A DNA stretch of 64,000 bases. Origin: Xiphydria camelus (taxonomy: Eukaryota; Arthropoda; Insecta; Hymenoptera; Xiphydriidae). This document shows, piece after piece, positions 1 to 9,442 of the stretch (position 1 is its first letter; each line of letters begins with the position of its first letter). The translations under genes were made by a program, and so were the position numbers. The notes below the pieces were generated by a model. The model worked only from the letters and a program-made list of their open reading frames with translations. It did not search any database and was not told the origin of the DNA. The stretch is taken from positions 34,138,430-34,202,429 of the forward strand of contig OY783193.1 in the NCBI GenBank assembly GCA_963678675.1, in the 5' to 3' direction.

Positions 1-1
1 A

Positions 2-2083
2 AAGACGACAAATGCAACTACAGGGAAACGTCAGCGGAATAGAAAAATTGCAAAAGCTGTCGAAAATGCATTACATGAAATAAAACAGGAAAGTAATAGA
101 ATTCAAGTAACGAAGGAGTCTATTGCACATAATCATAAAAGCGAAAATGTATATAGAAGCGATTGTGATAGCAATGTTTCACCGCTACTTCAAAATAGTA
201 CCCACATGAATCGCGTATTTTTGAATGACAGTGCTACCACATCAGAATTAGTCTATAACAATGATACTTTTGAAATGCTTTCCGATAGTAGCAGTACGAT
301 TGAAACACCTGATCTCTCTCAGAAGCTGAGACTTTGGGCAATAACTAGGAATGTACCTCGCTCGACAGTTAATGATCTATTACACATTCTTTCGCCCTAT
401 CATCCAGATTTACCGCTTGATTCACGAAGTTTATTAGTAACTAAATTAAATATAGACACTAAGAAACTAGAAAACGGGGAATACTGCCACTTGGGTTTAT
501 TGAATGGAATTAAAAAAGTAATTTCCCCATATCTGAAGGATATTTCTAGTAATGTAATAGAAATAAGTTTCAATGTTGATGGTTTGCCCTTATTTGCAAG
601 TTCGAAAACGCAGTTGTGGCCTATTTTGGGGTTAATAAAAAAAATAAAATGTCAACCTTTTGTTGTTGGAATTTTTTGTGGCAACGGCAAACCAAAGCCA
701 CTAACCGAGTTTTTAGAAAATTTTGTAAATGATCTTAGTCATTTATTGGAAAATGGCATTAAACTTGATAACAAAAAATATATTGTCACTTTACATAGCT
801 TCGTTTGCGATGCTCCAGCTAGGGCATACTTAAAATGTATAAAATCTCATGGCGGATACTCTTCTTGTGAAAAATGTACAGAATCTGGCGAGTATGTCGA
901 TGGAAGAGTTACATTGCAAGGTATTCATGCGCCTAAGAGAACTGATACTTCATTCTCTCTACAAATAGATAGCGACCACCACTTAGGCGTTTCACCTTTA
1001 TCGAAAATTCCAACAATAGGATTAGTGTCAAATTTCCCCATAGATTATATGCATAATGTATGTTTAGGTGTTGCTAAAAAGTTATTAAATACTTGGATTT
1101 CTGGTTCTTTACAAGTCCGCCTAGGCAGTAGATCAGTTCATCTATTATCAGAACGCTTATTGTCATCGCGATTTTACATTCCTGTAGAGTTTAACCGCAA
1201 ACCCCGCAGCTTGGAAGAATTGCCACGCTGGAAAGCAACAGAATTTAGAACTTTTGTATTATACCTAGGTCCGATTGTATTAAGAAATATCGTAGATCCC
1301 TCGATATATGAACATTTCTTGCTCTTTCATTCTGCTATTACTATTCTGATTTCATACAAACACATTTCCACATTCGGCTGCAGGACTGCTGGCAATGTTT
1401 TAAACGTATTTGTTAAGCATTGTGAAAAATTGTATGGCAAACAATTTTTAATTCATAATATTCATATGTTATCTCACCTCAGCGATGATGCAGAAATGTA
1501 TGGACCTTTGGATAATTTCTCAGCGTTTGTTTTCGAAAACTTTTTAGGACAAATTAAACGCTTAGTGAAGTCACCTAATAGACCACTACAGCAAATTTGC
1601 CGCCGTATAAGTGAAATTGAAAGTGCATTTATTAATGAAAATATCAAATTAAAAGGACCAATAATTCCTAAATTTGAATATAACTGTGGCCCTCTTCCTA
1701 CAAATATTATTTTCAGAAACAGTAAACAATTTAAACAACTACGCTTGCAGAATTTCCAGATTTCTGTCCATGCATATTCTAAAGCTGATTCGTATTGCCT
1801 TATAAAAGAATCTAGATCAGTTGTGCAAATTCATAATATTTTGATGGATCACAACAATTCTTTTACGATAGTCGGGAAACGATTTTCATTTCATACATCA
1901 TTATATTGTAATCCAATAGATTCTAAAGAATTAGATATTTATGTCATCACAGGAATTTCAAATGATTATGAAACATGGCCTATCAACGTTATTACTGCTA
2001 AATGTCTAGTTCTACCTATTACTCAAAAGAATGATAAAGATTGTTGGGTTTCGTTGCCTTTAATACACTCGATTTATACTTAG
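2..2083 (+). CDS. DDE transposase, Tnp2/CACTA-like, 5' end beyond window
   Basis: The reading frame is open from base 2, so the protein starts outside the window; the first internal ATG is at 206, and residues are numbered from it. It ends at TAG 2081-2083. Visible motifs are NVDGLPLF (D125), FVCDAPARA (D202), a CxxC pair (C221, C224), DYMHNVCLG (D280) and, near the C-terminus, HMLSHLSDDAEMYGPL followed by FENFLG (E444). This order resembles the Tnp2 (Transposase_21) and DUF4218 parts of plant En/Spm (CACTA) transposases and many uncharacterised animal homologues. The expected role is cutting and strand transfer of the element's own ends in the nucleus. D125, D202 or D280, and E444 are my candidate catalytic acids by inference. 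No frameshift or stop is seen over about 690 codons, so the copy may be young. The superfamily name is less certain than the call transposase. Confidence 0.8.
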   Translation, partial: KTTNATTGKRQRNRKIAKAVENALHEIKQESNRIQVTKESIAHNHKSENVYRSDCDSNVSPLLQNSTHMNRVFLNDSATTSELVYNNDTFEMLSDSSSTIETPDLSQKLRLWAITRNVPRSTVNDLLHILSPYHPDLPLDSRSLLVTKLNIDTKKLENGEYCHLGLLNGIKKVISPYLKDISSNVIEISFNVDGLPLFASSKTQLWPILGLIKKIKCQPFVVGIFCGNGKPKPLTEFLENFVNDLSHLLENGIKLDNKKYIVTLHSFVCDAPARAYLKCIKSHGGYSSCEKCTESGEYVDGRVTLQGIHAPKRTDTSFSLQIDSDHHLGVSPLSKIPTIGLVSNFPIDYMHNVCLGVAKKLLNTWISGSLQVRLGSRSVHLLSERLLSSRFYIPVEFNRKPRSLEELPRWKATEFRTFVLYLGPIVLRNIVDPSIYEHFLLFHSAITILISYKHISTFGCRTAGNVLNVFVKHCEKLYGKQFLIHNIHMLSHLSDDAEMYGPLDNFSAFVFENFLGQIKRLVKSPNRPLQQICRRISEIESAFINENIKLKGPIIPKFEYNCGPLPTNIIFRNSKQFKQLRLQNFQISVHAYSKADSYCLIKESRSVVQIHNILMDHNNSFTIVGKRFSFHTSLYCNPIDSKELDIYVITGISNDYETWPINVITAKCLVLPITQKNDKDCWVSLPLIHSIYT

Positions 2084-2130
2084 GAATAATTAATGTATAA
2101 TATCCTTCAATAGTACCGAAATACATAACA

Positions 2131-2170
2131 CGTACGTTAGAAGTTATACACATACCGTACGTTAGAAGTT
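2131..2170. repeat. 15-bp direct repeat downstream of transposase
   Basis: CGTACGTTAGAAGTT occurs at 2131-2145 and again at 2156-2170, just after the transposase stop. It is probably part of the element's 3' non-coding region. No function can be assigned. Confidence 0.6.
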
Positions 2171-2414
2171 TTAACATACAATATGTATTACGTACATATA
2201 TATGTATATTCTCAAATATATGTAGATGTTATTTCTCGAATATGCAATTGTGTATTAATATTTTTCAATGCCTATTATTGTAATTCTAATGATCATATTT
2301 CACTGTTTAACAATATTGCGACTAGAGCTTTACTTACATTTTTTACACTCTTCTTTAAAATTTCCTTGAGTTTAAATAATATTGCAAAGCTTTTCACTGA
2401 GAATAAGATTTTAA

Positions 2415-2646
2415 AGTGTGACGTCTTTAGGATGGCATTATCACGTAACTTTTAACGTCAATATGACGACCCGAATCAATAAAAACGAACGTAAATAAAA
2501 CGTGACTATAGTGACGACATATTGACGTCGAAGTATGACGTCTCTTTAACGAGACATAATCACGTCATTTATGACGACATTATAACCGAACTAATCACGT
2601 TATTTCGACGAATCGAGTGACGAAATATTGACGTGAGTTTGACGTG
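2415..2646. repeat. Subterminal TGACG/CGTCA motif cluster of the transposon
   Basis: About eleven TGACG or CGTCA pentamers, in both orientations, are packed into some 230 bp next to the candidate right end. Dense short subterminal motifs that bind transposon proteins are typical of CACTA elements, which supports placing this region inside the same element as the transposase. Binding itself is inference. Confidence 0.6.
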
Positions 2647-2661
2647 CCACTGCTACCTGGG
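2647..2661. mobile_element. Candidate right terminus of the transposase element
   Basis: CCACTGCTACCTGGG directly follows the last TGACGTG motif, and after it the sequence changes to GC-rich unique DNA. Read outward-in, the end begins CCCAGGTAGC. The matching left end lies outside the window, so neither the inverted repeat nor a target duplication can be confirmed. Confidence 0.4.
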
Positions 2662-3330
2662 CACCAGACAGGTTTCGATTGCATCACGCAATACTCGTCA
2701 GTGAAAGCCGCTTCATTGTTCCGTTGTACGTATGCTTCGAGCGAGCAAACGGCTCCACGCGCGAATGATATCGCCGAAGATTCCGCCGCGTCGGAAACGT
2801 CGGATAGGACTTATTTCGAAAGTAACGCGGGAACTTCACCTTTCGCCTGTGGCCGAGTCTCGCTTCGGCGCTTCGGTGGGCTTCTACTCTTGCGCGAGTT
2901 TCCATACGCGCGAATGGGTTATTTTTCTTTTCATGCTAGCATTATTTCTATACACCGAGAGAGAAATAATCTCTGCTGTAAAAAGAAGTAGAGTTCTTAT
3001 CAGGACATGATCTGGCTTAGCTGAGGCCCTCATCAGGTAACCCTGATAAGTAAAATGAAAAAGTAAGTAAAATAAACGTCAAAATAAAATTTTCAGACGA
3101 GACAAAAGAATGTGTTCCCGACGAGGACCCAATGGTGTAGCCTTACTGAACTTTACGTTTGAACGTAAAGTTTTTTAACGAGGCAAAAAGAACATGATCC
3201 TAATGAGGACCTGATCATGTAAACCTTGCAGACTTTTATCAATGAGGATCTCATCGGGCACGCTTGAGTAGGGTATGCCTTAGGAATACCCGATCGGGTC
3301 CTTGTGGGACATCGGTATAATTTCCAGTCG
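2662..3330. other. Non-coding stretch with degenerate GATGAG-type units
   Basis: 2662-2930 is CpG-rich, with overlapping short ORFs in several frames but no recognisable domain. From about 3000 to 3310 a loosely repeated phrase (GAGGACCTGATCATGTA and variants) recurs about four times, suggesting a decayed tandem array. A small palindrome, AACTTTACGTTTGAACGTAAAGTT, lies near 3150. No gene is supported. Confidence 0.4.
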
Positions 3331-3590
3331 GAATTGCTGGTGCTAAAAAGTTTATTTCTTCAATCAAACAGCATGACATAATTCCTGGATCAAGCTATAG
3401 TCTTCTTCGTGCAAGAAAATATATGATAGGTTAGAGTAATCATTTTTTTTCGCACAGGAAAAATTTCTTATCCCGACGAAGGTAGTTTTGGGTCAAAAAT
3501 ATAGGTTCTTCGACCAAGAATCTTTATTCTTAAAAAGTTTTAAGATCATATATTCTTGAGATTCAAGAGATACTTATTTGACAGTGTAAA
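3331..3590. mobile_element. MITE family E, decayed copy
   Basis: It aligns by eye with the copies at 39477 and 46197: shared phrases are CTTCAATCAAA, AATTCCTGGATC, a TATTCTTAAAAA stretch and a distal ATTCTTGAGATTCAAGA. Its right terminus is lost where it meets the family A copy. Confidence 0.6.
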
Positions 3591-3806
3591 CTGAGAAAAA
3601 TAATTGCGCTGAAATGACAAAACACGTCTAGTCAAACGCGTTTAGTTATTCTAATCAAAATACTGGTCAGATGAGCCAAATATTTAGTTATTCTAAGCAA
3701 AAAGTCGTCAGTTTAATCAAATATATGAGGGATCCATATTTCATCAAATGGTTAGATCATCGTCTCCAGGACTTTGGTTAAATTGACCAAATTACTTTTC
3801 TTAATA
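3591..3806. mobile_element. MITE family A copy
   Basis: It starts CTGAGAAAAATAATT and carries the family A core (GACAAAACACGTCTAG, GTTATTCTAA, GGATCCATATTTCA). The right end is eroded. Confidence 0.7.
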
Positions 3807-3852
3807 TACAATGAAAGAATGATAACAATCTTATTATATATACATCCGTGAC

Positions 3853-3955
3853 GGGACGCGTGTTTATCTTAATTTCAAGTGATAATTTCACAATATTTTG
3901 ATATCTTCTTAATTTTAAAGCACAACTTCTTACAGAAATCCATGGTCCATCCCGA
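3853..3955. repeat. 103-bp block identical to 50075-50177
   Basis: It begins GGGACGCGTGTTTATC and ends CCATGGTCCATCCCGA. Base by base it matches the block at 50075-50177, 46 kb away. It overlaps the first six bases of a family L copy here, as it does at the other location. Confidence 0.85.
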
Positions 3956-4304
3956 GTCAAAATTTTACCCCTACTTTGATGCTTTTAATGCTCCATTAAC
4001 CCTATCATTGCCCTACTCAGCCTATAAGCTTTTATTTCGAACCTAAAATTGGCGAAATATTCACTAAATGGACCATTTTAGGCTTAACCTAGGGTTTCCC
4101 CTTACGAAAGAAAAACTATGTTGAGAGAATCAAATTACTACAGGGAACTACTGAAATCCAGTAATTATTACTACTAAAATCTTATAATTGCCTGTAGTAC
4201 CTAATATTGTTCTTTCAGTGGCATTTTTCTACAAAGGTCATTACAATGGAAAATCGACCTGGTATAAACCTAAAAGAGTACCTATGTCTAAAATTTCGAC
4301 TCAT
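3950..4304. mobile_element. MITE family L copy with inner insertion
   Basis: The left end is TCCCGAGTCAAAATTTTA and the right end TCTAAAATTTCGACTCA, an inverted pair shared by five copies in this window. Compared with the copy at 50172, about 140 bp at 4098-4239 is extra and contains a short CTACAGG/CCTGTAG hairpin, so it is probably a nested insertion. Confidence 0.65.
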
Positions 4305-4346
4305 GTTTCTCGGTACACTGAACTTTTTTAACAAGGATAATTCATA

Positions 4347-4625
4347 CTGCGAGAAATAATTTTTCAAAATGCCGCAATCAATTGCAGAAAGCGTGGGGGG
4401 AGAACTTGAGGTAAGGAATCTATAGTAGTACATAATAGCGTAGTTATATGAATTCGGTTAAATACCATACTCCATAAAACTTACTTTCGTCAAGCGAAAT
4501 ATAAATATAGTATAGTATTTACTAAATTCGTAACTGTCCCATCACTACATTCCTTGCCTGGAGTTTTTCCTCCATACTTTCTGGGATTGATTGCTACATT
4601 ATGAAGCACTCTTGTCCTCACAGTG
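4347..4625. mobile_element. MITE family J copy
   Basis: The left arm (GCAATCAATTGCAGAAAG) and right arm (CTTTCTGGGATTGATTGC) are inverted, the right end reads CTCACAGTG, and TA flanks both sides. The same arms occur at 34526-35257, and the right arm alone at 37587-37696. Confidence 0.7.
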
Positions 4626-5506
4626 TACTTACAGAGAAACACGCGTACGAAATGATTTCTCTACTCACTATACACCAAGGGGATCAACGCGGGACGCAAA
4701 TAAGGTCCAGCGTCACGCGGCGCATATCATCCTCGCGCCGATCTTATCCGTCCCGACATTTCAGATCCTCCGCGCGGCTCGACGGGCTGCAGATAATTCC
4801 GAGGATGAGATCCCGGCAGCTGCTCGGATGGAATGTTAAGTGCGTCTCGCCGCGAGGACGCGCCTAACGTTTCCGTCGTGTCGCGTTAACTAGGAGCGAA
4901 CTCGAAGGCGCAATCGAACCGAATATGTACCGATCGCATGTACACACACGTGCTATACTCAGTATTCGACGAATATACAGTCGCGACCCTCTGGAAGCTG
5001 CGCCGCGATTGGAGTACCTCCGGATCGTTCGAAATCGTGACGCGCTCGCGGCTACACCGAGAACGGAAGAGACTCGCGACGAGATTGCGAGCGAAGCGCG
5101 AGTAAACGTCTATTAGTCATGCTCGTCAAATGTGGGACAGATACGACGTCGAGATAATAAGCCGTTCTCGCGTGAGACGCGCGCTTGCGACGCCGGTGTT
5201 ACGAGTCCGAAGCCGAGTTCACCTTCCAGGGAAATTCACTGTCGAGGTCGAACTCGGAGGCTCCAGGCACGTAACGAGGGTGTCCGGGCTACGGGGTTTC
5301 GTCTAAATTAACCAATTAAGTCGTTTCTCAGAATGGGATGTAGACTTCGAGAGACGCTGGGATTGTGGAACTCGGGAAGGGAGGCGTCGTTATACGAGTA
5401 GGTACAGTGAGAAAAAGGTGCTCCAAAAATGTTAACATCCTCTTTTCTCGTTGTAGATATATCTTGGTGGTTTCACAGAGAAGAGGTTCAACGGGGCATA
5501 ATTTTA
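4626..5506. other. GC-rich unique DNA, no gene seen
   Basis: Up to about 5300 it is strongly CpG-rich. ORFs of 60-90 codons overlap in several frames, which is expected by chance at this composition. I see no splice-framed exon, tRNA or repeat. Confidence 0.4.
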
Positions 5507-6165
5507 TTGGGAAGTGTCTTATGGGCGGAGCAAACATTAATATGGCGGCTTTAAAAGTGCAGGTTCAATGTATTTCAATGGGTTAAGAGTAGTTTTTACG
5601 TAAAATATGATTAACATTAATTAAATTTGCCTGTGGGCGAATACAAAACCGGGTAATAGGAACTTCCTTGAAGGGGAGCGTGTTTTAAAATCCCTTGGAA
5701 GCTGAAACATCTGAAGAATAACTATTTTGGAGCAAACATTTAGGTTAAGCATGTACATGCATAGGCAACGGAAATATAATCAGCACTCGAAAAATGATGC
5801 TAATACACTTTGACATACGGCGTAACTGATTTTATTTTTAATATTATCATCCACTTTTCTAAAAATCGATTTTTTCTAAATTTCCAAACGCGTCTGGAGT
5901 GTACACGAAGCGTTTGCCCGGCTTTGGAAAATAATAGAAAGACACGTCGTCTTTATTTAAACGACTTTGACAGCCAGGAACGTAGCAAAGAAGTCTACCT
6001 TTCGATTTCACTGGTGGTTTTAAGAATTCGGACGTCATTTTGTGAAAAAATAAATTATTATGTGCACTCTCCTATTCTAATGCATTGCTAAGCTCCAAAA
6101 CTGCAATCTAAAACTAGTTTGTTTTTTCGCCGCCAGAGGTCATATCGCCATAAGACACTTCCCAA
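5507..6165. mobile_element. Possible element bounded by an 18-bp inverted repeat
   Basis: TTGGGAAGTGTCTTATGG at 5507-5524 is exactly inverted at 6148-6165. The interior has no recognisable ORF. No target duplication is clear, so this could also be two independent repeat ends. Confidence 0.45.
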
Positions 6166-6205
6166 TTGAATTTTTCTTCAGGTGAGATCAATTAGTCGAC
6201 GTAAG

Positions 6206-6585
6206 TACCGTATGTATCATGCCAAATTAAACAAGCAGATATACCGACACTGCCGAAACTTTACCGACGGTCAAGAATTTTATAGTTAGAGTTGGCTTGA
6301 GAAGAGTGCGCTGTGTGTGCTGCGTGAGAGCGAAAAGTGTCAAACGTCTGATTTCCCGATAGCTGTTAATTCAAGAGATCGAAGTGTTTCGTCTATTATT
6401 CAATACTTCGATTTTCCGAATTGACAGCTATCGGGAAATCAGACGTTTGACACTTTTCGCTCTCACGCAGCACACACAGCGCACTCTTCTTAAGCCAACT
6501 CTAACTATAAAATTCTTGACCGTCGGTAAAGTTTCGGCAATGTCGGTATATCATGCTTGTTTAATTCGGGATGATACATACGGTA
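6206..6585. repeat. Long near-perfect hairpin, arms about 180 bp
   Basis: The left arm (from TACCGTATGTATCAT) and right arm (to ATGATACATACGGTA) are inverted copies with roughly ten differences and only a short spacer near 6390-6400. A diverged single arm recurs at 9020-9185, so this is a repeat family. The ORF reading through the right arm is not a gene. Confidence 0.85.
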
Positions 6586-7595
6586 TACATTACAATAGTA
6601 TATTGTGCAACAAGTGGCGGAAATTGAGGATTGCCCGCGTGTGCGAAAATTGCAGCCCGAGCCGAATATTTTTTGTAACTCCTGCAGGCAAAAGTACGTC
6701 TTTCCGTGCTTTTAAATTCTGCGAAGCCCCCAATTACGAACAAAAATATCATAAGTATTTTTTGAAGGAAAAAGAAATAAATAAACAAACAATCAAAAAC
6801 AGTGCAGGGACATTTAAAGTAACCTCACCATTGTCATTGTCATCTGAAGATTGTTCTGGCGTTTCAGGAATTATATGTGCATGCGTGGCGTTGGACACAC
6901 TGGCTGTGCCAACTTCAAGGTAATAATCGCAGTGATTTCTCGAGTGTGCGACTTAATTTCACGCACTCTGTGAAGTTATTTCATGCACCGCGCAGGTTAT
7001 TTCACGCACTGCGCAACTTTTCACGAATTGGTGTGTGAAAGGTGATTTCACATGCGTTGCGGATGCCCATGAAACCGAGTATTTGGCACTAAGTGACAAA
7101 AAAATAATTGCACCTGTGAAAAAATAAATACGCATGCTAAGCAGTGAGACAAAAGTGGATCTCATCAGCATGCAAACTTTAGTATTTTATGAAAATGTTC
7201 TCACGTGTGTGTGCGCGCGCGCGCGTGCGTGTGTGTGCGTGTGTGTGTGTGTGTGAAATAATTCATGAGTTTGAGCACGATTTATAAGCATGAAAAAATG
7301 TACTTTTTCGACATAGGTGTTGCTTTCGTAGACAAGTGTTTCAAATGCATTCACTTACAGGAATTCGTTAAAATTATAGAAAATTAGTGAATAGTTACTG
7401 AAATCTAATAAATAAAGAATTGCTAGAATTATAGTGATTCTGTACGTTTACTAAAACTTTTCTGCAGGTCGTTATTGAGAAGAGAGTTAAGGAGGAGGGG
7501 TGTGCCCACCTCCGCTCTAACATAATCGAAACTCTTCCGAGGTCATTAAATAAACGAAACACCTCACGAAAAGTCATAAACGTGACATTTCATAA
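6586..7595. other. Non-coding stretch with microsatellite
   Basis: 6940-7030 has a few direct repeats of TTTCACGCACT. A GT/GC dinucleotide microsatellite runs from 7203 to 7256. The rest is AT-rich, without a recognised element or gene. Confidence 0.5.
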
Positions 7596-7785
7596 TATAT
7601 CGCCCATACACAAGAAAAGTGACACAACTCAAAAATTCACTTTTCTCGATTTAGATACAAAAACTTGTGCTGAATGCCACTTAAAGCTAGGGTAGGGTTT
7701 AATAGTTTTGTGAAAACTTTAAAGGCTTCTTATGTAAAAACATCAATTTTGAATTGTATCACTTTTCTTGTGTATAGGCGATATA
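7596..7785. mobile_element. MITE with 31-bp inverted repeats
   Basis: The left end is TATATCGCCCATACACAAG and AAAAGTGACAC; the right end is the near-exact inverse, finishing at GGCGATATA. Length is 190 bp. No second copy was seen in the window. Confidence 0.7.
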
Positions 7786-7870
7786 CCGAGGCTTTTCATG
7801 AAAACCCGTATATTACACCATGAGCCTCTACGATATTATATCTACATTGACCTTCAGTTATTGACCGTCA

Positions 7871-8715
7871 GTACATTAATTGTAACACGCGCTTCCCGTT
7901 TCAACTATTCCAGCGTTAAATGACTTGTACTTCTTTGAAGCTATTTACCTTCCACGAATTGTTTATCTGTAGGGGCAGCGAGCGATGATTGCGACTGATC
8001 GTAAACAAGTTCGCCTATTAAAACTGAAAGGTAATTCAGTGCGTCGAACTATTACTGCAATTAGGTATATGACTAGTTGCAATGTATGAACCATTAGCAA
8101 GTGAATTTACAGCATCCGATGTTGGTGTTTTATATCAATTTTATCTCTTTTGGAATAATTATCATCCAAGCAGAGCCATGATTATGTGCGATAGTGGTTC
8201 CAAAAGAGGTAGAGTTGATGTAAAACATCGGACGCTGTGAACTGGCTTGCAGTGGTGCATACTTTGCAACAGTCATATTATCGGAGCAATAGTTTGATAT
8301 ACTGAATTGCCTTTGAGTTCCAATAAGAGCGAACTTGTCTATGATTAGTTGCAATCATCATTCGCTATCCTCTGCGATGAACAATTCGTGGAAGGTAAAT
8401 AGCTTGAAAGAAGTAAAAGTTATTTAACGTTGGAATAGTCGAAATTGGAAACGCGTATTGCAATTGAGGACCTTGGAATAAAAGGGATACAAGTGACTTT
8501 TCTTATATATGGATTTAAGTGCAGATTTAGGTTATTTGGATTTAAAAAATTCAGGATCTATGCATGTGATCTAATGTGATAGATGGAGCTCAAAGGAGGA
8601 AACCCTTTTGTACTAAATAAATCGGCACATAAGGTACCTAAATCTACACTTAAGTCCATATATAAGAAAAGTCACTTGTATCCCTTTTATTCCAAAAGGC
8701 CCTCAATTAATGTAC
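7871..8715. mobile_element. Foldback element of about 600 bp, split by a family D MITE
   Basis: Arms starting GTACATTAAT and ending ATTAATGTAC are imperfect inverted copies through to a centre near 8170 (for example CAGCATCCGATG against CATCGGACGCTG). The outermost right-arm bases are separated from the rest by the insertion at 8466-8704, so the foldback is older than that insertion. Confidence 0.75.
8466..8704. mobile_element. MITE family D copy 1, AATT target duplication
   Basis: The ends are GAGGACCTTGGAATAAAAG and CTTTTATTCCAAAAGGCCCTC, flanked by AATT at 8462-8465 and 8705-8708. Removing the element restores the foldback arm it interrupts. A second copy is at 63719-63963. Confidence 0.85.
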
Positions 8716-9275
8716 CGTAGGTGATAGGCGCTCGGCGACAAGTCTGACATTATTTGATATCCATCGAGTCATCTTCTTCAGGATAGGACATATGAGTTAG
8801 ATCCTCTCCATTTGTACCTGTGGAAGATGACATGTAAGAAAACCGTCTGGGACGTCATGAAAATCTTCTAACCCACTCGTTATGCAGTAACACTTAATAT
8901 CAGTGGAAGGAAAAGCAAAAGTTATTGGTAAATCGGATACCGATTTGTAATAACGGTTTTTAAACACTTGGGGAATTTCTTCGAAGAGACCCGAATGCTT
9001 ATTTCTTGTCACTTCTACAAATTATTCGCTATTATTCAAAACTTCACGATTTCAAGGTTAGATGTTCAGCTTCGATCTCCTGAATTGACAGTTATCGGGA
9101 AATCAGACTTCAAACTTTTCGCTCTTACGCAGCGCACCCTTGCAAATCTAACTCTAACTATAAATGACTCGAGCACCGTCCAAATACTGCTGAAGTCAAA
9201 TTTCAGGGAAACTCAGGTCTCAGCTCCTGCTCAGTTTCCCACGCGACATTTGGTATAGGTTCACACCGGTGTGAA
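8716..9275. other. Mixed DNA with single-arm copy of the 6206 hairpin
   Basis: 9020-9185 matches one arm of the hairpin at 6206-6585 (GACAGTTATCGGGAAATCAG, TTTTCGCTCTTACGCAGC). A 16-bp palindrome, TTCACACCGGTGTGAA, lies at about 9260-9275. No gene is supported. Confidence 0.55.
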
Positions 9276-9442
9276 ATGGTGTTAAAAATTAACACAACTT
9301 TTTTACTGTGTATGATGCTATTCTGTAGAAAACTGTAAGCTCTGTAAGATGCTATATTCTATAAAGTTACACGACTTTCTTATGTAACTTTATAGAACGT
9401 AGTACCTTATAGAGCTTACAGTTTCGTACTGAATAACACCAT
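9276..9442. repeat. Inverted repeat element, 167 bp
   Basis: ATGGTGTTA at the left and TAACACCAT at the right bound arms that pair over CTGTAAGCTCT and TCTATAAAGTTACA, with an 11-base loop. It looks like a decayed MITE. Confidence 0.55.

Noticed and set aside
3000..3310. Hammerhead or CRISPR-like array from repeated CTGATGAG-type phrases
   Set aside because: No GAAA core element follows the CTGATGA. The units vary in length and sequence, so it looks like a decayed tandem repeat.
6384..6923. 179-codon ORF as a gene
   Set aside because: It starts in the loop of the 6206-6585 hairpin and reads through its right arm, so the first third is repeat sequence. The remainder has no recognisable domain.
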